Source: Streptomyces abyssalis (lineage in GTDB: Bacteria; Actinomycetota; Actinomycetes; Streptomycetales; Streptomycetaceae). From it: DNA of 64,000 nucleotides. This document shows positions 24,792-32,682 of this stretch, piece after piece (the stretch's first letter is position 1; each line of letters opens with the position of its first letter). Made by a program: the position numbers and the translations under genes. Location of the stretch: positions 310,001-374,000 of the forward strand of contig NZ_LJGT01000037.1 of assembly GCF_001751365.1 (NCBI RefSeq), read 5' to 3'. The notes beneath the pieces are model-generated. The model saw nothing but the letters and a program-made list of their open reading frames with translations, had not been told where the DNA came from and did not search any database.

Positions 24792-24833
24792 CCGGCCTGC
24801 TCCCTGCACGAACCGGCCTGCTCCCTACACGAA
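24792..24833 (+). repeat. 21-bp tandem duplication in front of a thioesterase gene
   Basis: Two adjacent 21-bp copies (24792-24812 and 24813-24833) beginning CCGGCCTGCTCCCT differ by one base (GCACGAA versus ACACGAA). They end 3 bases before the GAGGAG ribosome site of the thioesterase at 24849, so the duplication lies in the promoter or leader. Confidence 0.75.
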
Positions 24834-24848
24834 CCGAGGAGACCGCTC

Positions 24849-25283
24849 ATGACGGACCCCGCCGGGGACACGCCCGTGCCCACGCTCGCGCAGATCGCCG
24901 CGTTGATGCCCTTCGCCCAGCGTCTCGGAATCCGGATCGAGGCGGCAACGCCCGAAGAGGTCGCGGCCACGCTGCCGTGGGCGGAGGACCTGTGCACCGC
25001 GGGAGGCGTGCTGCACGGCGGTGCGCTGATGTCGCTCGCGGATTCCGTCGGCGCTGTCTGCGCCTTCCTGAACCTTCCGCCGGGCGCCGGGACGACCACG
25101 GTGGAGTCGAAGACGAACTTTCTGCGCGGCGTACGTTCCGGTCAAGTGCGCGCTGTCGCACGGCCGTTGCACGTGGGCAGGACGCTCATCGTCGTCGAGA
25201 CGAGCCTGTGGGACGAGAAGGAGCGGCGCGTCGGGCAGACCACGCAGAGCCAGCTCGTGACCCCGCCGCCCTCCGGCGCGTAG
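24849..25283 (+). CDS. PaaI-family hotdog thioesterase
   Basis: A 144-residue hotdog-fold acyl-CoA thioesterase. The PaaI signature is complete: GGVLHGGALMSLADSVGAVCAFLNLP (HGG motif with the following catalytic-helix Asp), then TVESKTNFLRGVRSGQVRAVARPLHVGRTLIVVETSLWDEKERRV. The ATG is well supported by GAGGAG 8 bases upstream. It is a monocistronic plus-strand gene with a duplicated 21-bp leader segment. Substrate unknown; aromatic acyl-CoA is typical for the family. Confidence 0.88.
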   Translation: MTDPAGDTPVPTLAQIAALMPFAQRLGIRIEAATPEEVAATLPWAEDLCTAGGVLHGGALMSLADSVGAVCAFLNLPPGAGTTTVESKTNFLRGVRSGQVRAVARPLHVGRTLIVVETSLWDEKERRVGQTTQSQLVTPPPSGA

Positions 25284-25420
25284 GGACGCCTGGACGGGGG
25301 AGCGGCGGTGCGTTCCGCGCTGACAACCGCCGGCGCGACCGGCGGCACCGGCCCCCGGCCCAGCCTCCGGACCCGGCACGTATGCTGCCCGGGACGTTCG
25401 CCAAGGGGGAGGCAGAGCAC

Positions 25421-26413
25421 GTGAGTCAGGCAGGCAGGATGCTGCGCGAGATGGCGGTCGCACCGACGGTGCAGGTCGCCAGCAGGACGGGGACGGCCAC
25501 CAGGCTTGCCCGACTGGTGCTGGTCGCCGAGCAGTTCGGCTTCATGTACGGGGACACGCATCAGAGCGGCGGGCGCGCACCCAAGACGGTGCTGACCCTC
25601 CACCGCGACCCCGCCCCCGAAGCACAGCGCCGGGCGGCGGACAACCATGCGCGATATCCGCAGGCGGCCGACGGCGGCGACCTGCCGGGGATGCAGCCGG
25701 GCGGCAAGCTCAGGCCGCTCCCCGACGCCGCCGCCCATCTCGAACTCCTCAAGGCGCGGATCAACTTCGACCTCACCGGCAAGCACGCCGAGAAGCGCAT
25801 GCTCATCGGCGCCCTCGGTGCGACGGCGGGATTCGCGATCCTGATCCTCCGCCGCCTCGCCGAGGGGACGACTCCCGTCGTCGCCATCGTGGGTTACGTA
25901 CTGGTTCTGCTGGCTCTCGGCGGCGGCTTCCTGTGGAACCGAAAACGCAACACCCGCTTCGAGCACGTCCTGCGCCAGGCGGGTCTCACTCCCGTGCAGG
26001 ACGGAAGCGGCCGCACCCGCTATCTGCCGCCGGGCAGTCAACTGCCCGGCCAGTACAACCCGTTCGCCCAGCAGGGCACCGGGTTCCCGCAGCAGGCGCC
26101 GGGAGGTCCGGCCCCGCAGGCACCGGCCCAGGCCCCCGCGCCCGGGGTTCACCCGCAGCCCCAACAGCCGGGCGGGCACTGGCAGTTCCAGCCGCACCAG
26201 GCGTACCAGCAGGGGCCGTACCAGCAGCCGTACCAGCAGCAGCCGTACGGGCAACAGCAGCAGGGGCAGCCCCCGTACGGGCAGCAGCAGTACGGTCAGC
26301 AGCCGTACCAGCAGGGACAGTACGGTCACGGCGGGCCGTACGCCCAGCAGCAGCCCCCGCAGGCACCCCCGGTGCAGCAGACACCCCCTCAGCAGTACGG
26401 GCAGCAGGGCTAG
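25421..26413 (+). CDS. two-helix membrane protein with a Gln/Tyr/Pro-rich repetitive tail
   Basis: A 330-residue protein I cannot assign. Residues 1-120 are soluble and conserved-looking (SQAGRMLREMAVAPTVQVASR, FGFMYGDTHQSGGR). Two adjacent hydrophobic helices (about 127-147 and 152-172) form a hairpin. From about 200 the sequence is a low-complexity tail with many PYQQ and YGQQ repeats, resembling prion-like disordered regions. The GTG at 25421 is chosen over the ATG at 25382 because GGGGGAGG lies 8 bases upstream. Its last 428 bp overlap, in antisense, an open frame of the DedA gene on the other strand. Confidence 0.7.
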   Translation: MSQAGRMLREMAVAPTVQVASRTGTATRLARLVLVAEQFGFMYGDTHQSGGRAPKTVLTLHRDPAPEAQRRAADNHARYPQAADGGDLPGMQPGGKLRPLPDAAAHLELLKARINFDLTGKHAEKRMLIGALGATAGFAILILRRLAEGTTPVVAIVGYVLVLLALGGGFLWNRKRNTRFEHVLRQAGLTPVQDGSGRTRYLPPGSQLPGQYNPFAQQGTGFPQQAPGGPAPQAPAQAPAPGVHPQPQQPGGHWQFQPHQAYQQGPYQQPYQQQPYGQQQQGQPPYGQQQYGQQPYQQGQYGHGGPYAQQQPPQAPPVQQTPPQQYGQQG

Positions 26414-27071
26414 GACGCCCTGCCCGGCCCGCCGGACGGCTCCGGAGTCCACCCCCGGTCGCCGCCGGACGGTGAGGAGTGCGGCGGCGCGTTCTCGCCC
26501 GTACCAGTGCGGCTCCGGCCGCTGTCGCCGCGACCGCCGCCAGTACGGGGCCGACGGCGAGGGAGTGCGGAACGGAGCCGGCTGCCGCGTATCCGATCCC
26601 GGCCTCGGCGGAGGCCCACACCATGGCGGCGACGGCGCTGTAGGGAGCGATGCGCCGGTAGGGCAGGCGGGTCGCACCGGCGAGGTGCGGGGTGACGGTG
26701 CGCACCACCGGAACGAAGCGGGAGAGGAGGACGGCCTGTCCGCCGCGCCGGGCCATCAGCGCCTCGGCGCGGCGCCATGCGGTACCGGGCACTCGACGGC
26801 CGAGACGTCCGGCGCGCAGGCGGCCGCCGAGCACACGTCCGGTGCGGTGCGCGAGGAAGTCGCCGGCCACCACGGCACATGCGGCGACCGCGATCACCAG
26901 GGGCAGGTCCAGCAACCCGGTACGCGCCAGTGCGCCCGCGGCGACCAGCAGGGTGAGCGTGGGGACGAAGGCCCCGATCAGCAGTACGGACTCGGCCAGC
27001 ACGGCCACTGCCACCGTCGCGAGGGCGATGCCCGGGGACATGCCGCCGAGGGCGCCGGATGCAGCGGTCAT
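25986..27071 (-). CDS. DedA-family membrane protein with an unusual long tail
   Basis: The first 200 residues are a DedA (SNARE-associated/VTT) protein: ESVLLIGAFVPTLTLLVAAGALA, then FLAHRTGRVLGGRLRAGRLGRRVPG and RFVPVVRTVTPHLAGATRLPYRRI, the conserved re-entrant-loop arginine region. DedA proteins act in lipid-carrier flipping and membrane homeostasis. The frame then stays open for another 160 Ala/Arg/Pro-rich residues, entirely antisense to the Gln-rich tail of the opposite gene. This extension is atypical (DedA proteins are usually about 200 residues). The start overlaps the methyltransferase stop (ATGA), so the pair is an operon. Confidence 0.75.
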   Translation of the reverse strand: MTAASGALGGMSPGIALATVAVAVLAESVLLIGAFVPTLTLLVAAGALARTGLLDLPLVIAVAACAVVAGDFLAHRTGRVLGGRLRAGRLGRRVPGTAWRRAEALMARRGGQAVLLSRFVPVVRTVTPHLAGATRLPYRRIAPYSAVAAMVWASAEAGIGYAAAGSVPHSLAVGPVLAAVAATAAGAALVRARTRRRTPHRPAATGGGLRSRPAGRAGRPSPAARTAEGVSAAPGVPAGAAAGRTARRDRTVPAGTAADRTAAARTGAAPAAVARTAAAGTAAGTAPAGTPGAAGTASARPAVGAAGEPRARGPGPVPAGPDLPAPAAGTRCPAGRTGCTGRAVDCPAADSGCGRFRPARE

Positions 27072-27799
27072 CGGCGCGGCCCGGCCGCGGTGTTCCGCCG
27101 GGCCGGGTGCGGGTCTCCGGATGCGGGGCGCCTGAGCTGCCAGACCGTGGCCGGGGGGAGGTTGGCCCACACCGTGCTGCAGCCGGTGGCGTAGTGGCGC
27201 CGGTAGCCGGCCAGGACCTGTTCCACGGCCCGGTGCCGGTGCGCCTGGGCCGCGGACGCCAACAGGGAGCGGGCCCGCGCGGTGCCGCGGTAGGCGAAGT
27301 AGGTCAGGGTGCCGCCGGGACGCAGCAGTTCCAGATACCGGTCCATGATCGTCTCGACCTGCCCGGGGGAGAAGTTGGTGAAGGGCAGCCCGGAGACGAT
27401 CACGTCGTAGCGGCGGGCGGTGTCCAGCCGCTCGACGTAGGCGGCGTGTATCCGGACCTGCCCCCGCCGTCCGGCCAACTGCGGGTGCGTGTCGACGAGT
27501 TCGCTCAGCCGGCCGGCGAACCGCGGGTTGGCCTCGGCGACATCGAGGTGGCTGCCCGGTGGCAGCTCCCGGATCAGGGCGCGGGTGACCGCTCCGGTTC
27601 CGGCTCCCGCCTCCAGGACGCTCAGCGGCCGTTCCGCCTGTGCGCCGACCGGTTCGATCAGGGCACGGACCAGTGACTTGCCGCTGGGCGCGACCGCGCC
27701 GACGGTACGGAGGTCGCGGGCTGCCTCCATCAGGAACGTCCAGCTGTCGGCGGGACGTTGTGCGGGTGCACGGTGGCGAGAGGTGGTCGAGTGGCTCAT
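27068..27799 (-). CDS. class I SAM methyltransferase, phospholipid N-methyltransferase (PmtA) type
   Basis: A 243-residue methyltransferase. The SAM site is VLEAGAGTGAVTRALIRELP (about 61-79), followed by the acidic strand LDVAEANPRF. The signature VIVSGLPFTNFSPGQV matches the soluble PmtA/phosphatidylethanolamine N-methyltransferase group, which methylates PE toward phosphatidylcholine. An rRNA-adenine-methyltransferase-like role is the main alternative. The start MSHSTT is preferred to the frame opening 108 bases upstream, which would run through the palindrome and the divergent promoter. It overlaps the DedA gene by 4 bp. Confidence 0.72.
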   Translation of the reverse strand: MSHSTTSRHRAPAQRPADSWTFLMEAARDLRTVGAVAPSGKSLVRALIEPVGAQAERPLSVLEAGAGTGAVTRALIRELPPGSHLDVAEANPRFAGRLSELVDTHPQLAGRRGQVRIHAAYVERLDTARRYDVIVSGLPFTNFSPGQVETIMDRYLELLRPGGTLTYFAYRGTARARSLLASAAQAHRHRAVEQVLAGYRRHYATGCSTVWANLPPATVWQLRRPASGDPHPARRNTAAGPRR

Positions 27800-27853
27800 G
27801 GGGCCGACGCTAGGAACCGGCGCCGCACCCGCGGCTCCGCCGTTGTGCGACGG

Positions 27854-27879
27854 CGTCCCCCTACGAAAGTAGGGGGACG
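27854..27879. promoter_or_regulatory. 11-bp perfect palindrome with GAAA loop between divergent genes
   Basis: CGTCCCCCTAC (27854-27864) and GTAGGGGGACG (27869-27879) are perfectly complementary around GAAA. It lies between the methyltransferase (start 27799) and the sensor kinase (start 27932). It is either a dimeric operator, most simply for the adjacent response regulator, or an RNA hairpin with a GNRA loop. Confidence 0.6.
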
Positions 27880-27931
27880 GCATGGAAGATCGCCGGAGGA
27901 AGGTCACCTGGACGGTGCCTAGGATCGCCGG

Positions 27932-29068
27932 GTGAGTTGGACAGCGAACCCTTCACGGGTCGCCTACGGGCGCCACGGTCTCGTACTGCTGCTGACCTTC
28001 GCCGCCGTCCAGTACGGCGCCGTGTCCACCGACGGCGGGTATGTGAGCGTGAGTTCCACGGCTGCGGTGCTGTGCGGGCTGGCCCTGCTGGCCCGCTCCC
28101 GCCTCCACTGGTCCGTCGCCCCGCTCCTCGCCGCCGCGGCGACAGGGCTCTTCGGGTGGCCGCTGCTGCCGCTGCTGCTGCTAGCCCTGTTCGACCTGGC
28201 CGCGCGCCGCCGCACCGTCGTGGCCATGGGCTGCGGCGCCGCCGTGCTGGTCACCGAGGCGATGCTGTCCTCGGCGACCTCGTCCTTCACGCTGCGCTTC
28301 AGCCTGCTCCTGCTGATCGTCGTGGGGGTCGGTCAGTGGGTGGGCAAGCGCCGCGAGGTGAAGGTGCTGAACGCTCAGGTCGAGCATCTGCTCATCGAGC
28401 GCGAACTGCGGGAGGAGGCCGCCCGCGCCGCCGAACGCTCCCGCATCGCCGCCGAGATGCACGACGTACTGGCCCACCGGCTGAGCCTCATCGCACTGCA
28501 CACCGGCGTACTGTCCGCCACGACCGGCACGCTGCCCGAGGTGGTCGCAGAACGCCTCGCTCTGCTCCGCACCGCCTCGACCGAAGCCCTGGGCGACCTG
28601 CGCGACATCCTGGGTGCCCTGCACGGCCGTCAGGACTCCGTCGAGCGGGCTGCTCCCGCGCCTGTTCTGCGTGAGGTCGGCGAGCTGGTCGAGGAGGGCC
28701 ACACGGCGGGGCAGCAGATAGAGATGAACGTCGAGGGGCAGCCCTCACAAGCCCCCACCGTTCACCGACTGGCCGTCTATCGTCTGGTTCAGGAGGCGTT
28801 GACGAACGCCCGCAAGCACGCCGGGGGCGCACCGGTCACCGTCCGGATCGACTACGGGCCGCCCGTCACCGTCGTCGAGGTCACCAACGGCCCCGGCAGC
28901 GCGGCGGCGGACACGGCCGGCTCCGGCTTCGGGCTGGTCGGTCTGCGCGAGCGTGTCACCGCGCTCGGCGGACGGTTGCAGACCGGGCCCGACGGTGCGG
29001 GGACCTGGCGCCTGGCCGCCCGCATCCCCTACTCCGCAGACATCGAGCAGAACGGCGTCCGTACATGA
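27932..29068 (+). CDS. DesK/LiaS-type (HPK7) sensor histidine kinase
   Basis: A 378-residue membrane sensor kinase. Residues about 10-135 hold five or six transmembrane helices without a large extracellular domain, so the signal is probably sensed at or in the membrane. A coiled coil (140-165) leads to the HisKA_3 dimerisation domain with the phosphorylated H177 in AAEMHDVLAHRLSLIALH. The HATPase_c domain follows (EALTNARKHAGG, then GSGFGLVGLRERV). The GTG start is at 27932. It overlaps its response regulator by 4 bp. The palindrome 50-78 bp upstream is a likely autoregulatory site, and the divergent PmtA/DedA lipid genes are candidate targets. Confidence 0.93.
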   Translation: MSWTANPSRVAYGRHGLVLLLTFAAVQYGAVSTDGGYVSVSSTAAVLCGLALLARSRLHWSVAPLLAAAATGLFGWPLLPLLLLALFDLAARRRTVVAMGCGAAVLVTEAMLSSATSSFTLRFSLLLLIVVGVGQWVGKRREVKVLNAQVEHLLIERELREEAARAAERSRIAAEMHDVLAHRLSLIALHTGVLSATTGTLPEVVAERLALLRTASTEALGDLRDILGALHGRQDSVERAAPAPVLREVGELVEEGHTAGQQIEMNVEGQPSQAPTVHRLAVYRLVQEALTNARKHAGGAPVTVRIDYGPPVTVVEVTNGPGSAAADTAGSGFGLVGLRERVTALGGRLQTGPDGAGTWRLAARIPYSADIEQNGVRT

Positions 29069-29721
29069 TCCGCGCCATGATCGTCGACGACGACGCCCTG
29101 GTACGCCTCGGCCTGGCCGACCTCCTCGACGGCGAGGACGGCATCGAGGTCACCGCCCAGGCGTCCGACGGCCTGCACGCCGTCGAACTGGCCAGGGCCC
29201 ACCACGTCGACGTCGCCCTGGTCGACGTCCGGATGCCCCGCCTGGACGGCATCGCCGCCATCGCACATCTGCGTGCGCTGCCGCACCCCCCGAAGGTGAT
29301 CACGCTGACCACCTTCGACCTCGACGAGTACGTCTACAACGCCCTCGCCGCCGGTGCCGACGGTTTCCTGCTCAAGGACACCCGGCCCGCCGAGATCATC
29401 CGCGCCGTCCACCTCGTCGCCGCCGGCTCGGCCATGCTCCATCCCGCCGCGGCGCGCCGCCTCATCGACCGCTACCACGCGACCAGCCGTCCCCAGGCGG
29501 CCGCCGCCCGCAGGAGCATCGATCGGCTCACGCCCCGCGAACGCGAGGTGCTGACCCTGCTCGCCAGGGGAGACACCAACGCCGACGTGGCCGCGGGCCT
29601 CGGCATGCGCGAGAGCACCGTCAAGGCCCACGTCAGCCGCATCCTCACCGCGTTGGAGGTCGCCAACCGCGTCCAGGCGGCGCTGCTTGCCCGCGACGCG
29701 GGCCTCACCGACCGGCGGTGA
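29065..29721 (+). CDS. NarL/LuxR-family response regulator
   Basis: A 218-residue response regulator, partner of the kinase it overlaps (ATGA). The receiver domain carries the acidic pocket VDDD (8-10), the phospho-acceptor D54 in VALVDVRMPRLDG, and the conserved Lys in GFLLKDT. The C-terminal LuxR helix-turn-helix reads RLTPREREVLTLLARGDTNADVAAGLGMRESTVKAHVSRIL. All key residues are present, so it should be activated by phosphorylation. Confidence 0.95.
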   Translation: MIRAMIVDDDALVRLGLADLLDGEDGIEVTAQASDGLHAVELARAHHVDVALVDVRMPRLDGIAAIAHLRALPHPPKVITLTTFDLDEYVYNALAAGADGFLLKDTRPAEIIRAVHLVAAGSAMLHPAAARRLIDRYHATSRPQAAAARRSIDRLTPREREVLTLLARGDTNADVAAGLGMRESTVKAHVSRILTALEVANRVQAALLARDAGLTDRR

Positions 29722-29793
29722 GGCCGCGTCGCGGGTGAGGCCGAGGGCCCCGTCCCGTGAACGGAGTGCAGGACGGCGGCCCGTCCGGTCAGG

Positions 29794-30225
29794 TCAGCCG
29801 CCGGCGGGCCCAGGGGCCAGGCCCGCGGCCACGAGCCCGGCGAGCACCGCCTCGCCCAGGGCGTTCACCGCGGACTGCGGGCGGACCATCACGGTGAACT
29901 CCTTGATCAGGCCTGCCTCGTCGAAGTGCAGCAGGTCGATGCCGTGGATCTGCTTGCCGCCCGCCGTGGCCCGGAAGACGAGGATCTCCGCCGGAGCCTC
30001 CCCGCCGTCGGTGCTGGTCAGGGCGCTTCCCTCGAACCGGCCCACGTAGCGGAAGTCCTCGAAGGTGCGCAGCAGGACGCCGAAGAGCCCCATCACCATG
30101 GGCCGCCCCTCGAAGGGGGCGAACTTCACCGGGCTGTAGAAGCGGACGTCCTCGGTGAACAGGTCCTCCAGCGCGGCGTGGTCGCCTGCCTCGACAGCGG
30201 CGCGGAAGCGTGCTGCGGTCTCCAT
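29794..30225 (-). CDS. SnoaL/NTF2-fold protein
   Basis: A 143-residue single-domain NTF2-like protein (ETAARFRAAVEAGDHAALEDLFTEDVRFYSPVKFAPFEGRPMVMGLFGVLLRTFEDFRY). Members act as small isomerases, hydrolases or ligand-binding proteins; nothing here fixes a reaction. The start METAARF is supported by GGAGGGG 4 bases upstream. It diverges from the PadR gene across 142 bp containing a 14-bp-arm palindrome, so it is the obvious repression target of that PadR protein. Confidence 0.8.
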   Translation of the reverse strand: METAARFRAAVEAGDHAALEDLFTEDVRFYSPVKFAPFEGRPMVMGLFGVLLRTFEDFRYVGRFEGSALTSTDGGEAPAEILVFRATAGGKQIHGIDLLHFDEAGLIKEFTVMVRPQSAVNALGEAVLAGLVAAGLAPGPAGG

Positions 30226-30290
30226 GGTCCCCTCCTGATGCTCGGGCACTGCGGCCGGCCCGGTGCCGTCACCGGCCTGTTGATACAAGG

Positions 30291-30330
30291 TGATACTCAA
30301 GAATCTGACTACTCACATTCTTGAGTATCA
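30291..30330. promoter_or_regulatory. 14-bp inverted repeat operator in the PadR/SnoaL divergent region
   Basis: TGATACTCAAGAAT (30291-30304) and ATTCTTGAGTATCA (30317-30330) are perfectly complementary with a 12-base spacer (26 bp centre to centre). A partial third copy, TTGATACAAGG, precedes it at 30280. The element is A/T-rich in a 70+% GC setting and lies 38 bp before the PadR ATG and 66 bp before the SnoaL-like start. PadR proteins usually bind such dyads and repress themselves and a neighbour. Confidence 0.75.
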
Positions 30331-30367
30331 TGCACGGACTGACGAACGCTGGGAAGGGGCGGCTGCG

Positions 30368-30937
30368 ATGGCTCTGAGGCATGCCGTACTGGCTGCGCTG
30401 CTGGACGGCGAGTACAGCGGCTACCAGCTGGCCAAGGCGTTCGACGTGGGCGTCGCCAACTTCTGGCACGCCATGCCGCAGCAGCTGTACGCCGAACTCG
30501 CCAAGCTGGAGCGGGAAGGACTGGTCACGGGGCGTCAGGTCGTACAGGAGACCCGCCCCAACAAGCGCCTCTTCCGGGTCTCCGAAGCGGGCTTCGCGGA
30601 GCTGGAGCAGTTCGCGGCGGCGGCGGCGAAACCCTCGTTCATCCGCGACGACCTGCTCGTGAAGGTCCAGGCCGTCGACCGCACCGACGCCGGCCCGGTG
30701 ATCGAGCAGCTCGAAGAGCGCGCGTCGGCCGCGGGAGCCAGGATCGCGCTCTTCACCGACCTGCTGCGGCGGATGCGCGGCGACATGGACGAGGAGGAGT
30801 TCCTGCGAGGCGGCGAACGGATCGGTCCGTATCTGACCTGCCTGCGCGGCCTGGCCTTCGAGGAGGGCCACCGGGACTGGTGCCGCCACGTCGCGGACGT
30901 TCTGCGGGAGAGGAGGCCGGCCGGTGTCCGACGGTGA
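30368..30937 (+). CDS. PadR-family transcriptional regulator
   Basis: A 189-residue PadR regulator. The N-terminal winged helix is typical (ALRHAVLAALLDGEYSGYQLAKAF, then YAELAKLEREGLVTGRQV, TEAG-like VSEAGFAEL). The C-terminal Vir-type helical region (about 95-180) mediates dimerisation. The ATG at 30368 has GGAAGGGG about 9 bases upstream; the frame opens earlier, inside the operator, where translation is unlikely. The SGNH hydrolase gene overlaps its end by 14 bp, so the two are co-transcribed. Ligand unknown; phenolic acids are the classic PadR inducers. Confidence 0.92.
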   Translation: MALRHAVLAALLDGEYSGYQLAKAFDVGVANFWHAMPQQLYAELAKLEREGLVTGRQVVQETRPNKRLFRVSEAGFAELEQFAAAAAKPSFIRDDLLVKVQAVDRTDAGPVIEQLEERASAAGARIALFTDLLRRMRGDMDEEEFLRGGERIGPYLTCLRGLAFEEGHRDWCRHVADVLRERRPAGVRR

Positions 30938-31754
30938 GTATGTGCGCTACGTGGCTCTGGGAGACAGCCAGACGGAAGGGGTCGGCGACGGCGACGAGTC
31001 CGTGGGCCTGCGTGGGTGGGCGGACCGTCTCGCCGAACACCTCGCCGCCGTCAACCCCTCGGTCCGCTACGCCAATCTGGCCGTACGGGGCCGTGTCGCC
31101 GGTCAGGTACGCGCCGAACAGCTCGGCCCTGCCCTGGCGTTGCGTCCCGATCTGGTCACCGTCGTGGCCGGGATGAACGATCTGCTGCGGCCCCGCTTCG
31201 AAGCCGCCGAGGTGGCCGGCCACCTGGAGGAGATGTTCGCCGCGTTCACGGACGCGGGGGCCCGCGTCGCCACGCTGACCTTCCCCGACATCGGGAAGGT
31301 CATTCCTCTCGCCCGGCCGCTGAGGTCCCGCGTGTCCGTCCTCAACGACCGCATCCGGCAGGCGGCCGGCCGTCACGGCGTCACCGTCGCAGAGACCGCC
31401 GCGCACGCTGTCACCGCCGACCCGCGGATGTGGAGCGCGGACCGGCTCCACGCCGCCCCGCCCGGTCATGCGCGGATCGCCGCGGCCTTCTCGCATGCGC
31501 TCGGGCTGCCGGGCAGCGACGACACCTGGACGCTGCCGCTGCCGCCAGGGGCCGCCACTACAGGGCGGTACGGTCCGGCAGCGGAACTGCGCTGGAGCGC
31601 GGCGTTCCTGGGACCCTGGCTCGTGCGGCGGCTGCGCGGCCGGTCATCCGGTGACGGGCGCACCGCGAAGCGTCCGGGGCTCGAGCGAGTGATCTCCGAA
31701 GGGGCCCCCGGCGGGCCGTCCACGCCGGAGGCCGGGGGAAGGCCTGCGACATGA
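30924..31754 (+). CDS. SGNH/GDSL hydrolase
   Basis: A 276-residue esterase-like SGNH hydrolase. Block I is ALGDSQTEGVGD with the nucleophile S15. Block II Gly is in NLAVRGR, block III Asn in AGMNDLLRP, and block V D-x-x-H in WSADRLHAAPPGH. No signal peptide, so it is cytoplasmic. The C-terminal 60 residues are an Arg/Gly-rich tail. The GTG start is supported by AGAGGAGG 7 bases upstream and overlaps the PadR gene, suggesting that PadR controls it. Substrate unknown. Confidence 0.88.
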   Translation: MSDGEYVRYVALGDSQTEGVGDGDESVGLRGWADRLAEHLAAVNPSVRYANLAVRGRVAGQVRAEQLGPALALRPDLVTVVAGMNDLLRPRFEAAEVAGHLEEMFAAFTDAGARVATLTFPDIGKVIPLARPLRSRVSVLNDRIRQAAGRHGVTVAETAAHAVTADPRMWSADRLHAAPPGHARIAAAFSHALGLPGSDDTWTLPLPPGAATTGRYGPAAELRWSAAFLGPWLVRRLRGRSSGDGRTAKRPGLERVISEGAPGGPSTPEAGGRPAT

Positions 31755-31763
31755 GCTGAAGCG

Positions 31764-31790
31764 GCGCGGCGGAGCCACCCGTCGCCGCGC
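31764..31790. terminator. hairpin between convergent SGNH hydrolase and urease operons
   Basis: GCGCGGCG (31764-31771) and CGCCGCGC (31783-31790) form a perfect 8-bp stem with an 11-base loop, 10 bp after the hydrolase stop and about 95 bp beyond the ureD stop. Confidence 0.5.
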
Positions 31791-31884
31791 GCGGAACCGG
31801 CTCACCTCCCGACGGTCAGGGTGGCGTCCGGCGGCGCGCGGCGGGGCAGGCCTCCGGCACGCGGCCGGGAAGCGGGTTCGGCCG

Positions 31885-32682
31885 TCAACTCACCCATGGC
31901 AGCGCCTCGTTGAGTACGCGTGACACGGCGAGGGCGTCCTCGCCGAGTACCGTGACCAGCACGGCGGGACCGGCCAGCGGCGTGACCACCGCGCCGGGGG
32001 ACGGTACCCCGGGCTCCGCCGGCGCCGCGTCCAGCTCCGGGTCGACCACGAGCAGTTGACCCACGGCCCGGTGCCCGCCCAGTACGGCCGCGCTGTCCCA
32101 GCCGAGTGCGCCAGGGCCGAAGTCGAGCCGCTGCTGGAGGAGCGGGCGGCCGCTGATCCTGACCGACAGGCAGGTGGTGAGCCGTCCCGGCTCCTCGCAG
32201 CTGCGTCCCAGGACCGACACTTCCCGCAGAAACAGGCGGGCGGTCGGCGCGAGTTCCGCGTGAACGGTCTGCCGCAGGACGCTGCGCGACGCCGAGATGA
32301 GCGGTTCGGGCCGCCACTGCAGCCGTCCGTGTTCGCCCACGGACAGCCGTACGTCGTAACGGGAGGCCGCGTCGTCCCGGTTCGGCAGCGCGAGGGTGGC
32401 GGCGGCGGAGTCCATCCGCAGCCCTGCCCCGTCCTCGACCCGTACGTCCAGGGCCAGCCGGTCGCCGCCGAGCGGCCCGCTCATCGCACCGACGAGGGTG
32501 ACACGAGCGTCACCGTCCGCGCTCCCGGTCAGACGCGGCGCGAGCGGCCCTTCGCCGCGGATCACCGAGACCGCGCTGCCGCCACGTCCGTCCGCGACGG
32601 CAGTGACGCGGGCGGTGGCACATACGGCCGAGGGGTGCGCCAGCGGCTTCCGGCCGGCCATGGCCGTGACCGGCCCGGTCAC
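31885..32682 (-). CDS. ureD: urease accessory protein UreD
   Basis: A 265-residue UreD/UreH protein, the scaffold that bridges apo-urease with UreF and UreG during nickel insertion. Family features include the strands [28 protein letters not shown] and [18 protein letters not shown] plus the C-terminal [19 protein letters not shown]. The GTG start inside the ureG stop (GTGA, 32679-32682) is chosen because it gives tight coupling and UreD length; the frame is open upstream but antisense-like. Last gene of the urease operon. Confidence 0.88.
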   Translation of the reverse strand: MTGPVTAMAGRKPLAHPSAVCATARVTAVADGRGGSAVSVIRGEGPLAPRLTGSADGDARVTLVGAMSGPLGGDRLALDVRVEDGAGLRMDSAAATLALPNRDDAASRYDVRLSVGEHGRLQWRPEPLISASRSVLRQTVHAELAPTARLFLREVSVLGRSCEEPGRLTTCLSVRISGRPLLQQRLDFGPGALGWDSAAVLGGHRAVGQLLVVDPELDAAPAEPGVPSPGAVVTPLAGPAVLVTVLGEDALAVSRVLNEALPWVS

